Source: Coemansia sp. RSA 1804 (Eukaryota; Kickxellomycota; Kickxellomycetes; Kickxellales; Kickxellaceae). From it: DNA of 64,000 nt. Positions 29,072 through 39,645 of this stretch are shown here, piece after piece; the first letter of the stretch is position 1, and the number at the start of each line of letters is the position of its first letter. Under the pieces are notes generated by a model. It was not told the DNA's origin and did not search any database. It worked only from the letters and a program-made list of their open reading frames with translations. The position numbers and the translations under genes are program-made. The stretch spans positions 1-64,000 of the forward strand of contig JANBTH010000013.1 of the NCBI GenBank assembly GCA_027578815.1. Direction: 5' to 3'.

Positions 29072-29749
29072 TTATCTTTTTTTTATTTCCTTCTTCAGAG
29101 ACTCGATATGCGACTTGTAGTCGTCCAAGTGCTTGGTTATCCGCCTATTTTCCGACATTTGATTGTTGTAGTTGTTGTTGGATTGTTCTAGATTGTTCTC
29201 CAGGTCATTGATCTTATCCAAAAGTCCACCGGGTCTCTTCCTTGTATTCGAGGCCAAATGAACCAGCAAAAGCGCAAGTGTATCCCGCAAAACTCGAAAA
29301 TAGTCGCCAATGGCTATATTGCCATTCTTTTCTGGCACGCCCTCACCCAGATCGTCAAAAAATTTGCATAGTAGGTTGATGTTCTCAACGCTAGCAGTTT
29401 CTTCCTTGGCACGTGTCAGTAATTTGGACACAGCTAGCGCATAGTCGTTGTTAATATTGCTCAATTTGCTATTTCTTCTTGCATTTCTGTTGTTGTTGTC
29501 GCCGTCATTAAGATACAAACCCAATGTTGGGCCATTTTGCTCATTCTTACATTGCGGACATGTGTGAATACCGTTTTTTGAAAACCATGTATCAATGCAA
29601 AATCTGTGGAAAAGGTGTCCACAGTTGAGTGCTACTGCCTGGGTGCGCTCCTGGGATGGTAAAGCACTAGCACCATCATCAGCGCTGTCAGTGAAGTTTA
29701 CAGACTTGGACAACGGGTCTTGACAAATAGCACACTCTATTATGTACAT
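29072..29749 (-). CDS. RING-H2 protein, TRAIP-like, frameshifted C-terminus
   Basis: The 225-aa product has an N-terminal RING: ECAICQDPL, then NCGHLFHRFCIDTWF, then CPQCK. The remainder is a coiled coil (NDLENNLEQSN, LDDYKSHIESL). This layout, with GPTLGLYLND just after the RING, resembles TRAIP-type ubiquitin E3 ligases. A paralogue lies at 30374-31135. That paralogue ends in the motif YYEDRYGDYY. Here the frame stops early at KKEIKKR just after an A8 run (plus strand T8, 29077-29084). In the next frame the DNA continues as IEYYEDIYGDYK to a stop near 29029. A one-base slip in the homopolymer therefore separates the conserved tail: a sequencing error, a real mutation, or less likely programmed slippage. 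Confidence 0.75.
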   Translation of the reverse strand: MYIIECAICQDPLSKSVNFTDSADDGASALPSQERTQAVALNCGHLFHRFCIDTWFSKNGIHTCPQCKNEQNGPTLGLYLNDGDNNNRNARRNSKLSNINNDYALAVSKLLTRAKEETASVENINLLCKFFDDLGEGVPEKNGNIAIGDYFRVLRDTLALLLVHLASNTRKRPGGLLDKINDLENNLEQSNNNYNNQMSENRRITKHLDDYKSHIESLKKEIKKR

Positions 29750-30373
29750 GTTTTATGTGTAAAAGAATTCCTTAATTACTTGTGTATGAATAAAGAAAAA
29801 AGAATAGAATACAACACTAAAGTATCTCTACTTTCTGAAAATAAACAAAAAGGGGGGTTTGAAAATAAAAATGCAGAAAGATGAAAAAAACAAAATAACA
29901 TGTCGCCCAGAAAGGAGAGATGTCAAATTTTAAAAAAAAAGATGTGGTGTCTATTTTGTTTTAGTAAATCATTATTTGGCTAATCGAAAGGATAACATGT
30001 CATTTTGTTTTTGGAACCCTTTTCCAAGCCCACACGATCTTTTTAATTTTTCAAGAATTGCATAATCTATGATTTAGAACAATGGACTTACATAATGGTC
30101 TAGAGAAGCTTTTTCCTTTTGGAGAATCCAAGGTTGTAGACCAACGGCCGGACATGTAACTTAAGCCAGCACAACAATTTTCGCAATGCTGAGGTCGACG
30201 CAATATAGTCATAGTTGCTATCATCAACCAGTCATTGCTTCATTGAAGCCAATCTGAATGTTAATGTCGCCAACACCACCTTACGTATACCAACTTGCTT
30301 TTATTCTTTCTCGTTTTTATTGCAATAAAATATATCATTTCAAAATCACGGATGGGAGGAGGAAGCGGGGAGG
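29750..30373. other. Intergenic region between RING paralogues, no gene seen
   Basis: 624 bp of AT-rich sequence, the promoter side of the 29.7-kb gene. No protein resemblance. Confidence 0.5.
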
Positions 30374-31135
30374 TTAGTAATAATCGCCATATCTGTCTTC
30401 ATAGTACTCGATTATATCCTTTCTTCTCTCCAGCGCATTCTGCAGCGACGCAATGTGGGTTCTATGAGCATCGGAAAGCTTGTTGAGCCGCGCAATCTCG
30501 GACATCTGGTAATCGCCGTTCTCGTTGGCGTGAGCTAGATCGTCCTCCAGTTCATCGATCCTATCGGACAGGGTTCTGGATCTCTCCTCGTGTCTCGACA
30601 CCAACTGCGCCGACGAAAACACCAGTTCGTCTAGCAGCTCCTGGAAGTACTCGTCCATGGACATGTAGCTCTCCTGTTCTGGCACATCCATTCCGAGCTC
30701 GTCAAAGCACTCGCATAGTCGGTCGATGTCATCGATGGTGACGGCGGATTTCTTGGCCTGTGAAAGTTTTTTGGATGTGGCCTTTTGGCGGTTGTTGTTA
30801 CCGTTATTGTTGTTGTTGTTATTTCTGCCGTTGCTATCGCTGGCTCCGTTATTGTTGTTGTTGTTGCTGGTGCTGTTGTTGCCATCGTCGGCATCGATAA
30901 ACAAACACAGAACTGGGCCATAGTGCTCGTTATGGCACAAGGGACACGGACGATTCCCGTTGGTTGAAAACCATCTGTTGATGCAATTTTTGTGGAATAC
31001 GTGGCCACAGTTGAGTGCTGCTGGCTGGCGACGCGACTGTGAGGAAGAAGCCCTGTTGCTATTGTTGTTGTTGTTGTTGTTGTTGTTGGAATTTTTGTTC
31101 CCGAGCAACGGGTCGTAGCAAATAATACACACCAT
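30374..31135 (-). CDS. RING-H2 protein, TRAIP-like, intact paralogue
   Basis: The 253-aa product has the RING MVCIICYDPL, NCGHVFHKNCINRWF and CPLCHNEHYGP, giving C-x2-C, C-x-H-x2-H-x2-C, C-x2-C. Between the first cysteine pair and the rest is a polymorphic Asn run. A second Asn/Gly run follows after the RING, so the gene carries AAC/AAT repeats. The C-terminal half is coiled coil (RTLSDRIDELEDDLAHANEN) and ends IIEYYEDRYGDYY. It is a probable ubiquitin E3 ligase, TRAIP-like by layout, with a cytosolic or nuclear role. Together with the neighbour it is a tandem duplication; this copy is complete and serves as the reference for the frameshift in the other. Confidence 0.8.
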   Translation of the reverse strand: MVCIICYDPLLGNKNSNNNNNNNNNSNRASSSQSRRQPAALNCGHVFHKNCINRWFSTNGNRPCPLCHNEHYGPVLCLFIDADDGNNSTSNNNNNNGASDSNGRNNNNNNNGNNNRQKATSKKLSQAKKSAVTIDDIDRLCECFDELGMDVPEQESYMSMDEYFQELLDELVFSSAQLVSRHEERSRTLSDRIDELEDDLAHANENGDYQMSEIARLNKLSDAHRTHIASLQNALERRKDIIEYYEDRYGDYY

Positions 31136-31991
31136 CCTGTGGCGCTAAAAGATACTTATTTTAAAGGAAAAGAAGAAAATATATCAAGCAGCAATAGCAC
31201 AGATATTCCTTGTTTCTTTGAAGTAAACAAAAAAAGCTGGGAAAAATAGAAATACACCGTAGACAGGGATGAAAAGAAAAAAATAATAAAATGATGCCCG
31301 AAAAGGAAAGAAAAAGTGGTGGATATCATCTTAACATTGTGGATTTTCTTTTTCTTCATTTCGCAATCCCCTCTCCCCTTTCCTTTTTCTTCCACACTCT
31401 TTCTTTTTCAGATATTCGATTAATGAATTACATTTTATTAATAGTAATTGTGACCAGTTTGAGTGATATATCACACTCCTTGCTTTTAGAGTGTGGCCAC
31501 TACCTAAAAAACCCAATTAAGACTTTCATGGATTTGGCTTGGAGGAATAAAAAAATAAGGTTGTGATGATGAATCCAACTAGTTGGTCTCTTTATTTGAT
31601 TCAACGATGCTGTTATTATTATCTGGCTGAACCTTCCTCGGAGCTAATTTGCTTTTTCGTAGATTCTCATGTATCTGAAGTAAAAGAAGAGAGGAGTGAG
31701 CTGTGGCTTTGATTCAGCACAACCACAGCCGCATTTTTTTTGGGAGGGGCGGAAGATCCAAAGAGAGAGAGAGCAAAGCAGAACGCAACAAGCTCGGATG
31801 TTCCTGCTGACTGGTTTTACTTTTTCTTTCTCCCCTCTCTCTCTCCTTTTCTTTCCCATTTTGCACTATTCTGACATCTCAGGGCACCACCACTTATTCG
31901 TCTCTACCACCAAGCCGACACAAGCAAGCGCGTGCTTTTTATACTTACACCCCTATCTCTTTGTATTTAACAGAAAGCAAACAGCACCCCC
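31136..31991. promoter_or_regulatory. Divergent promoter region with a pyrimidine tract
   Basis: 856 bp between the minus-strand RING gene and the plus-strand nucleotidyltransferase. A strong C/T tract runs at 31817-31859, followed by the leader of the nucleotidyltransferase. Overlapping frames here are not convincing genes. Confidence 0.5.
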
Positions 31992-34088
31992 ATGCCCAGC
32001 AAAGGAAAACAGCCGGCCAAACAGCCCAACAGTAAAACCCGCTCGTCAAACAAAAACACTGGTCCATCCGCAGCCAGAGACAAAAAGGAAGCAGCAGGAG
32101 TTGGAGGACCAGGAGCCAACCGGTTTCCCAAGACACAAGAAATAATCAAGACTCTTGACAGCAAGAAGAAAGGAGGCAGCAGCCATGTAGCAGACAGCGT
32201 CGACCACAGACTGCTGATCCAGGTGGCCCAGATCGTCAGCGCAAACGGTGATCTGATGAAACCGGCCAAACACGACGGAATCATCGAGGTATTCCCGTTG
32301 CGCGAGATCTTCCGCCGCCTGCCTACCAACTACACGTGGCGCGTCAACAGGATGCGCGTCAGCAGCAAGCAGATGGCGGCGATGAGCGCAATGCTATCCA
32401 CCGGCGGAAACTCCGCAATTCCCAAGGACACGCTGCGCGTTGCCAGAAAACGCACGCGCCTGTCGGGCCAGGCTGTCATTGACTTTGCTGGCAACAGCGA
32501 GATCCCGGCAGACAGCATGGTTGACCCGTACGTTGGCCCATTCGTCTGGGTGGTCGTGCAGAAGAACGATGCTGTCCAGACGCTGACGACTGCCTGTGCG
32601 CGACACAGGGCGGCGGTTCCGATGCTTCTGCCGGCGCTGGATGCGCGCAGCGATACGCGTCTTGTGTGGAAGAAGAGCGCGCGCAATGCTATCAACCACA
32701 AGATCCGTAAGTTTGCCGCAGAGTGGCGCGAATCCGCCGACGGGCGCGCCGATTCCGCCGAGCTGCTTGCCACGGTTCGTGCCGCAGTCACCCACGGTCT
32801 GCCGGCCTTTGTTGCCAACGTCGACTTCTACGGGTCGCGCCGCTACAGCATGTGCTCGGACGCCAGCGATGTTGACATTGCCATCGATATCAGACGGTGT
32901 CCGGCAAAGATCGTGACTCCCAGAGCGTATCTTCTGAGCGCGATGCTGCGTATTTTGCGCACGGACCCTGCGTTCTCCAATCTCCTGGCGCTGCCGACTG
33001 CGCGTGTGCCGATCCTGCGGTTCCGGTTCCTGGCGTCGTCGGGTCGCGTGGTCGTTGGCGAGATCTCTGCGCACGGACGCATGGGACGCGCTAAATCTGA
33101 TCTGATCCGCGCCTACATTGACGCCGACGCGCGTGTGCGGCCAGTGCTGGCGCTGCTGAAGGCCTGGAGCATCGGTCGCAAGATCAATTCCCCGAGAACG
33201 CTCAACTGGTACGGATTGGTGATGATGGCGCTTGCGTATCTTGTTGAGATGCGTGTGGTGCCTCCGCTTCAGCTGATCAGTCCTGGCGTTATGTTTGACG
33301 AGTATGATAGAAGAGATATTATGTGGAGGGAACTTGGTTTGCTGCGAGATAACCCTGATGCTATCGCTGTGCTTGACAGAATCAGCTTAAAGGAAGGTTA
33401 CTTTTTCACGCCCCTCGGGAGCCCTGGGATCGGTACTCTGCTGCCTACCCGTCTTGTCGACGACTGCAACACGCACTTTATGGACGATAAGGATGCGCTT
33501 GCTGCATGGCGGAGCCCGAACCCCAGGTCGCCTATCTCTCTTCTTTACGGGATGTTCCGGTTCTATGGATACGACTTTAATCCACTCGCTGATGCTGTGT
33601 CACTTCGGCTGGGATCGCCGCAGGTTCCGCGATCGAGTCTCTGCCGCCTCGATGCGCCTGCCTCGCAAACTTCTCGTACGCTGGCCATTGAGGATCCGTT
33701 CGAGGTGTCGGTCAACTGCGCACGACTTGCGCCGCCTCACTGGGTCGACGGATTACTGTGGGAGATGCGGCGTGCCGCGTGGTGCATCTCTCGAAAGAGC
33801 CCGCTTAACGGTCCGTTCACCGTGATTGACCGGCTGGCCTTGCCTCCGTCTAGCGATGTCTTTTGCGACGCTAGCGTGTGGGCCCATGCTGTGGAATCGG
33901 TTAGTTCCCAAACATTCGCTGCCGCCTCTGCTTCCTCCTCCTCTTCGAGAGCGGGGCGTTATTCTGCTGGCGCTCATAGCGAGCGTGCTGCTGTTGAGAG
34001 GCTCAAGCGGAACGAGGATCTGGAGATTGAGCTGGTTGGAGCGTTCAAGATCCCCTCCTCATCTTCTGTGGCCACTGCGGAAGCTTGA
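31992..34088 (+). CDS. Cid1/Trf4-type nucleotidyltransferase, third catalytic Asp replaced by Glu
   Basis: The 698-aa product has a non-canonical poly(A)/poly(U) polymerase core. The helical-turn motif is VDFYGSRRYSMCSDASDVDIAIDI-like: a GS pair followed by D-x-D (SDVDIAIDI), the first two metal-binding acidic residues. The third carboxylate, Asp in nearly all family members, lies in a strand reading VVVGEISAHGRMG, so it is Glu here. The PAP-associated domain follows (TLNWYGLVMMALAYLV, RVVPPLQL). The N-terminal 60 residues are basic and disordered. Such enzymes add nucleotides to RNA 3' ends in RNA quality control or turnover. Glu can sometimes replace Asp, so activity is uncertain. A paralogue follows 335 bp downstream on the same strand. 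Confidence 0.85.
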   Translation: MPSKGKQPAKQPNSKTRSSNKNTGPSAARDKKEAAGVGGPGANRFPKTQEIIKTLDSKKKGGSSHVADSVDHRLLIQVAQIVSANGDLMKPAKHDGIIEVFPLREIFRRLPTNYTWRVNRMRVSSKQMAAMSAMLSTGGNSAIPKDTLRVARKRTRLSGQAVIDFAGNSEIPADSMVDPYVGPFVWVVVQKNDAVQTLTTACARHRAAVPMLLPALDARSDTRLVWKKSARNAINHKIRKFAAEWRESADGRADSAELLATVRAAVTHGLPAFVANVDFYGSRRYSMCSDASDVDIAIDIRRCPAKIVTPRAYLLSAMLRILRTDPAFSNLLALPTARVPILRFRFLASSGRVVVGEISAHGRMGRAKSDLIRAYIDADARVRPVLALLKAWSIGRKINSPRTLNWYGLVMMALAYLVEMRVVPPLQLISPGVMFDEYDRRDIMWRELGLLRDNPDAIAVLDRISLKEGYFFTPLGSPGIGTLLPTRLVDDCNTHFMDDKDALAAWRSPNPRSPISLLYGMFRFYGYDFNPLADAVSLRLGSPQVPRSSLCRLDAPASQTSRTLAIEDPFEVSVNCARLAPPHWVDGLLWEMRRAAWCISRKSPLNGPFTVIDRLALPPSSDVFCDASVWAHAVESVSSQTFAAASASSSSSRAGRYSAGAHSERAAVERLKRNEDLEIELVGAFKIPSSSSVATAEA

Positions 34089-34422
34089 TTTGGTGGAGTA
34101 ATGTGGGCGGTTTATTCATTATGTTCCTTAATCCTAACACCATTAATCTAATGTGATTATTCATGCTTGTATTAGTTGCGATTATGATTACAGGGATTAC
34201 TTTTTTATCTGTTTCCTTTGATGTTCCACGAGAAAAAGGTTAACAAACATGCAACAATAAAAGTCCAGTGCGATCTATCGTATCAATAACTCCTTTCCTG
34301 CCTTTCCTTGCTTCTGTTCGGATTGCTTCTATCCTTCAATTCATTTCTTCATTTGTTTTTGTATACAGCAAGAGACCGGTGTGGTGTGGAACTGGAACAA
34401 CACCAGAAAAGAGAGGAGGAGC

Positions 34423-36426
34423 ATGGTCAAAAAGGCGGCGGCAAACGCCTTGTCCACGGGACTAAAGCGGTTTCCAAAACTAAGTCTCATACATAAAGCG
34501 GTAGACGATGGCAGGCTATTGTCCCAGGAGTACGGGAGCTACTTACGAAACATTCTGATACTGCGGGAAATGATTCGGACAATAACCAAGAAGGGAGGAA
34601 AAGTAAAACGCTTGCCGGAAGGGATGCTGGATGTCGGTGTAAAAAGTCTCCCGCTGCGACCGCTTCTTCGCAGCGTGGTGCCGCTGGTGGATTGTAATGA
34701 AATATTAGCAAAGGCTACAGCAACAGCAACAACAATGTCTGACAACGAAGTGAGGCCAAAGCGGCGATTCGTGCTCTGGAGTATCCAAAACATGCTAAAG
34801 AACCCCAGAATCCACTTGTTCAGGAAGGGGCCATCTTGCTTTCGGACATACAAAGAGGGCTCGGTGGTTTATGTTGGATACTCAAAATCCGCCCCAAGTC
34901 TTATAGAATCGACATACAAAGCATTAGTGAACAGTGTTGATCCGGTATGTCTTCCCTCGCTTGCTTCGGTCGGCGACACGCCATTCAGCTGGAGCCGGGA
35001 AGATGTGGTCACAGCTTCTGAGCAGATACGCAGTCTGTCTGATCAATTGTGTGTCAGTGACAATAACAAGCAAGTAACCGAATCGATTCTGGACACGATC
35101 GGAAAGTACCTGCGCTCGAATTTCTCTAGCGCCAAACCGTGGCCGGCGATCTTTGGGTCGCGGATGTATGGTCTGGCCAGCGATACCACCGACGTTGACA
35201 TATGTATAAATTTTGGTACGCCGGATGCAGGAAAGAAGAATAAGAAAGAGCCTACCAAGAAAGTATCGGGCAAGAGGGTACTTTTTGGACTTTCTAAATA
35301 TCTTCGCAGAACACCCCGGTTTTCCCTGGTTACACTTATTCCTCACGCCCGGGTTCCGATCGTCAAGTTCCAATATAGCGTGGAAAAAATCAAGGGCGGA
35401 CCCAAGCTTAGCTGCGATGTATCAGCTCACAGTAAAGATGGGATCTTCAAAAGCGAGTTTCTGAAGGCTTATTTGGCCATAGATCCACGGGTTCGCGAGT
35501 TTCTGGTGGTTTTGAAGGTGTGGGCGCAACAGCGGTCTCTTGTTGATTCGCAGACACTTAATTCGTTTGGATTCATTATGATGGGTCTGACATTTCTGAT
35601 CCACCAGCGTGTGGTGCCGCCGTTGCAGCTGGTCGGGACAACGGAGATGGATGACAAGGGCTGGGAGTGTCTGCAGGCGTTGCAGTCGGATCCGAAGGCA
35701 ATAGCCGATCTCTTGGCCAATGGCGGAGACTTTACAAGGTGCATCCAAACCGGTCGCAATATTACCGATATGCAACGGAAAATCACAAAGAAGGGAACCA
35801 TGTCCAAGGAGCGCTACAACTGCTATTTCTTTGATCACGGCTCCAAACTATCCAGCTGGCGCAGCCCCAACACAAAGCCTGTGATCCAGCTGCTGTACGA
35901 GATGTTTGTGCTCTATGGATGCAAATTCGATCCACTCAAGCACTCGGTCTCGCCCAAGCTGGGATCGCCGTTCATTGTGCGTACTCCCGAGATTGACAAC
36001 TTGCGAAGCACACCGCTGCCTGGGGATGAGGTGATGAGCAATCCGTCGCAATGGGCGATGGGCTTGCGTCCGCTGGTGGTAGAGGATCCGTTTGACCCGA
36101 CAAACAACTGCGGGCGCCATGTGACATGCGAGTGGGTGGATGGCATGCTCTGGGAGATGCGCAGGGCGGCGTGGATGATCCACAGACATAACAGTAGCAG
36201 TACCGGCAACGGTGGCGAAAATACTGCTACTGCTGCTAATGTAATTGACAGGCTTGTAGCTCTTCCGTCCGCAGATATTTTTAGCGACAACAAGATCTGG
36301 GATTCAGCTTACCTACACTTTGGCCCTATCTATCGAAATGCCACCGTCAAAAGAATCAACGGAGAGAATATGCGGGAGCTGGATTTGGATGCTGCAGACT
36401 CGGGGGTTGCCGGAAACAAAAGATAA
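34423..36426 (+). CDS. Cid1/Trf4-type nucleotidyltransferase, canonical catalytic triad
   Basis: The 667-aa product, from the first ATG, is a paralogue of the upstream gene. The GS motif and D-x-D are IFGSRMYGLASDTTDVDICI, and the third Asp is present in KLSCDVSAHSKDG. The PAP-associated segment is TLNSFGFIMMGLTFL followed by RVVPPLQL. Both proteins share the pattern SWRSPN, F-x-Y/L-Y-G and LGSP in the C-terminal half, so the duplication covers the full length. This copy keeps the standard triad and is likely an active nucleotidyl- or uridylyltransferase. The frame is open 14 codons further upstream from a GTG, possibly part of a spliced leader; I prefer the ATG. RNA specificity cannot be judged. 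Confidence 0.85.
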   Translation: MVKKAAANALSTGLKRFPKLSLIHKAVDDGRLLSQEYGSYLRNILILREMIRTITKKGGKVKRLPEGMLDVGVKSLPLRPLLRSVVPLVDCNEILAKATATATTMSDNEVRPKRRFVLWSIQNMLKNPRIHLFRKGPSCFRTYKEGSVVYVGYSKSAPSLIESTYKALVNSVDPVCLPSLASVGDTPFSWSREDVVTASEQIRSLSDQLCVSDNNKQVTESILDTIGKYLRSNFSSAKPWPAIFGSRMYGLASDTTDVDICINFGTPDAGKKNKKEPTKKVSGKRVLFGLSKYLRRTPRFSLVTLIPHARVPIVKFQYSVEKIKGGPKLSCDVSAHSKDGIFKSEFLKAYLAIDPRVREFLVVLKVWAQQRSLVDSQTLNSFGFIMMGLTFLIHQRVVPPLQLVGTTEMDDKGWECLQALQSDPKAIADLLANGGDFTRCIQTGRNITDMQRKITKKGTMSKERYNCYFFDHGSKLSSWRSPNTKPVIQLLYEMFVLYGCKFDPLKHSVSPKLGSPFIVRTPEIDNLRSTPLPGDEVMSNPSQWAMGLRPLVVEDPFDPTNNCGRHVTCEWVDGMLWEMRRAAWMIHRHNSSSTGNGGENTATAANVIDRLVALPSADIFSDNKIWDSAYLHFGPIYRNATVKRINGENMRELDLDAADSGVAGNKR

Positions 36427-36474
36427 TAGTTTTAGTAACAAAAAAGATAGACTAGACACTACTACTCTAAAGAT

Positions 36475-36520
<46 letters not shown>

Positions 36521-37175
36521 TATGCAACAAAAGTGGGAGAAATAAGTAGCATTGTTGCATTGTTGCTGTTACTAGTGGTAGCATTTAGCATATTCTAATC
36601 ACAATATATCATGCGTTTGGCTAAATGCGCAAATGCTAGGTGAGCGCGATAGTTTCGGTGTCTTATTCTACATGATGTATAGCATACATACACATGCCAT
36701 AAACACGTGTATCTTTTATTCGCTATGTTTTTTCTTTAAACATTTTGGTTTAAACATTTCCTTGCTTGTTTATCAGAAGCTTTTGTGCCAAAGTGAACGC
36801 GGAGAGCGGAAAGAGATAATAGAAATTGCATACTGTCAAGGCTGTATCTGGGTGAGACTTGAGCCATGCCGTGTTTCCAGATGTAAAAAAAAGGAGGTGG
36901 GGAGGGAGAGAGCGAATGTGTTGGTATAAAAATACATTGGGCACGCAATTGTTCTACACATTGAACAACCATCCACTATTTAGAAGAGATCATAAAAAAG
37001 TATTACTGCCAAAAGCAAACCAAGAGAAGAGAACTACGCCCTTTTTATCCGACACTTCCTCACCTTCATCTTTAGCTTTAGCTCTGTCTTTATTATTCTC
37101 TCTTTCTTTCCTTGCATACATATCCTTAACAGAGAGACATTACGCTGTATTCCAGCATTGCTCGCATAGATAGAG
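36427..37175. other. Intergenic region with an AAT microsatellite
   Basis: A pure (AAT)n array lies at about 36476-36519, just after the nucleotidyltransferase stop. A TATA box (ggtataaaaatac) near 36923 and pyrimidine tracts at about 37036-37112 precede the trehalase start. No gene seen. Confidence 0.55.
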
Positions 37176-38963
37176 ATGCGGGTGACTCTTCTTGCCAGCG
37201 CAGCCATCATTGCAGTGCCGCTGCTCCACGCTGCAAAGCCGCCGTGTGATTCGCAGATATACTGCTACGGCGATCTTCTCCAGACAGTGCAGCTGGCCGA
37301 GGTGTATTCGGACGACAAGACGTTTGTCAGCAAACCGACGCTGAAGCCAGCCAAGCAGGTTCTGGAAGCATTTGAGCGGATCGGCGGACGCAACGCAACC
37401 AAGGCAGATCTAAAGAAGTTTGTGGACGAGAACTTTGGCGAGACAGAGGCCGAGCTCAAGGCAGTGGTGGATCTGCCTGAGCTGGATCCAAACCCACCGT
37501 TCCTAAACAACGTCACCGACAAGCTGTTGCGCGCATACGGAGCCGTTGTCAACGGATACTGGAAGACGCTGGTGCGCAAGCAGGATCTGTCGGTGCTTTG
37601 CGACGGATGCGAAACATCGATGCTGGAGCTCAAGCATCCGTTTGTTGTCCCGGGCGGCAGGTTTACCGAGATATACTACTGGGACACGTACTTTGTACTG
37701 GAGGGGCTGCTGCGGTCGGGACTGAAAGAACTGTCCAGATTCAGTATTCTGGATCTAGTTGCGTTAGTGGACAAGTACGGGTTTGTTCCAAATGGCGCAC
37801 GCAAGTACTATCTTGACAGGTCGCAGCCGCCGTTTCTCGCGCTGATGGTCAAGCTGTACTACGACTTTACAGGAGATCTGGGATTCGTGCAGCAGGTGTT
37901 TCCAACGCTGCAGAGGGAGCACGAGTACTGGCAGCAGGAGAATCACGTCGTCAGCGTTCCTGTTGCGGGCCACGGATCACAAGCAGGTGCTGTACAGCTG
38001 AACAGATATAACGTGGACGTTGATAGTCCCCGGCCCGAATCGTACTCGATCGACTACCAGCTTGCGCACAATGTGTCAGCGACAAACCGCCAGAGACAGG
38101 AGGCGGTCTATGCTGACATGGCAACAGGTGCGGAGACTGGCTGGGACTTTAGCACGCGATGGGTGCGCGATCCACGCGCGCCGCCAGAACGGGTTCTGCA
38201 GGGCATCCGCACGCGCCAGGTGGTGCCGGTTGAGCTTAACGCCATTCTGTACCAGGCGGAGGAGGCGCTTGCCGATCTCAGCGAGGAGCTACTGCACCAT
38301 GGAGGCAACAAAACAACAACTGAGAAGTACCGCCAGCTGGCCAAGACGCGTCGCGAGAGCATGAAGGTAGCATTCTTTGACGCGCAGTCGGGGCTCTACT
38401 TTGACTACCATTTGGACGAGGGGCGGCGGTCCACCGAGTTCTCGCCGGCCAGTCTGTGGCCGTACTGGTCGTTTGGCAAGCAGGAGGAGCGCACAGACGG
38501 ATCTTCCGGGGCTTCGCAGAAGGCGTTTGCGCGGCTGGCATCGGTGCTTGCTGACAACCCGGGCGGCGTGCCAGCTACGCTCCGCGCAAGCGGACAGCAG
38601 TGGGACTGGCCGATGGCGTGGCCGCCACTCCAGTACGCAATGATGAAGGCCGCCCAGACAGCCGATCACTGTGCGCTGGCGCAGGACATTGCGCAGGCGT
38701 ATGTGTCGAATGTCTTCTGCGCGTGGTACAACACCGGCGGCTCGATTCCGGGCGTGCTGGCGGCAGTTCCGGGCCAAAGCGACAGCGGCCACATGTTCGA
38801 GAAGTTTAGCAGCGTCAGTGTTGGCCAGAGCGGCGGCGGCGGCGAGTATCAGGTGCAGACTGGCTTTGGCTGGACAAACGGAGTGCTGCTGTGGACGCTC
38901 GATACGTTTGGCAGCGCGCTGAAGACTCCCGTGTGTCCCGGCACGCAGCTCCGGCTTCTCTGA
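37176..38963 (+). CDS. Secreted (acid-type) trehalase, GH37
   Basis: The 595-aa enzyme hydrolyses alpha,alpha-trehalose to glucose. It begins with a signal peptide, MRVTLLASAAIIAVPLLHA. The first family signature is PGGRFTEIYYWDTYF, and the second is QQWDWPMAWPP, which fits the accepted pattern (Ala instead of Gly is allowed). Acid/base residues sit in these conserved blocks, for example YADMATGAETGWDFSTRW. Its length of about 600 aa and the signal peptide indicate the secreted or wall form rather than the cytosolic neutral trehalase, which carries a long N-terminal regulatory extension. Several N-x-S/T sites could be glycosylated. It likely lets the fungus use external trehalose. Single frame, no intron. 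Confidence 0.95.
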   Translation: MRVTLLASAAIIAVPLLHAAKPPCDSQIYCYGDLLQTVQLAEVYSDDKTFVSKPTLKPAKQVLEAFERIGGRNATKADLKKFVDENFGETEAELKAVVDLPELDPNPPFLNNVTDKLLRAYGAVVNGYWKTLVRKQDLSVLCDGCETSMLELKHPFVVPGGRFTEIYYWDTYFVLEGLLRSGLKELSRFSILDLVALVDKYGFVPNGARKYYLDRSQPPFLALMVKLYYDFTGDLGFVQQVFPTLQREHEYWQQENHVVSVPVAGHGSQAGAVQLNRYNVDVDSPRPESYSIDYQLAHNVSATNRQRQEAVYADMATGAETGWDFSTRWVRDPRAPPERVLQGIRTRQVVPVELNAILYQAEEALADLSEELLHHGGNKTTTEKYRQLAKTRRESMKVAFFDAQSGLYFDYHLDEGRRSTEFSPASLWPYWSFGKQEERTDGSSGASQKAFARLASVLADNPGGVPATLRASGQQWDWPMAWPPLQYAMMKAAQTADHCALAQDIAQAYVSNVFCAWYNTGGSIPGVLAAVPGQSDSGHMFEKFSSVSVGQSGGGGEYQVQTGFGWTNGVLLWTLDTFGSALKTPVCPGTQLRLL

Positions 38964-39645
38964 GCAGTAGTTGCCAGAAGGAGATTGAAACACTCTCTGG
39001 CATCTGCTGAATAGATGGAGAGATTTCTTTTAGAACCAAGCAACATTCCATTCTCCCCTCCTCTCCTCTCCTCTCCTTTTCCTAGTTGTTTTCATATTTT
39101 ATTCCTGGGGGGCAAGTAGCAGTAGCATGAGCCATGAATAATTAAGGCAAAAAGGGTGCTTGCTCTAATCTGGCCAAGACATTTTGTGTTAAAAATGTAG
39201 CAGATTTAGCAGTAGGCCGGAATAACAATAACAACAACAACAATTTATATTTCTTCGTTGCTCCCTAGCAGCAGCCAGTAGCCCAGCAGCGAGATGGCTA
39301 GGTGGGTGTGATACATGCCACTTGGTTATAGCGCCGGCATTTCAAGCAAGATAACCAGTCTCCACCCGCGTCCAATATGTGGAGAATGCTAGTAACCCTA
39401 ACGTTTTATGCGACAACTGAAAGGGAGCAGCTATTTATACGAGCTTTAAGCAACATTCTCATACCTTTTATATATTTTATGTAGAGCAATTTACTTTGCT
39501 TCCTGCCCCTTCCTTCTTTCGGTTCAATTTTGCTTTTATTTCATCTCCACTCCACCATCGTCGCTTACCTTTTCTCATTTACTCACCTCTCGTCCTAGCA
39601 CACAACTACTACACTTGCCCAACCCCAAAGCCACTCTATCTAATA
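38964..39645. other. Intergenic region, no gene seen
   Basis: 682 bp between trehalase and the small surface-protein gene. It includes a short CTCCT repeat near 39056-39078 and a pyrimidine-rich leader at about 39495-39600. Confidence 0.5.

Noticed and set aside
38586..38630. Possible defect in the second trehalase signature (Ala for Gly)
   Set aside because: The published family pattern accepts Gly, Ala or Val at this position.
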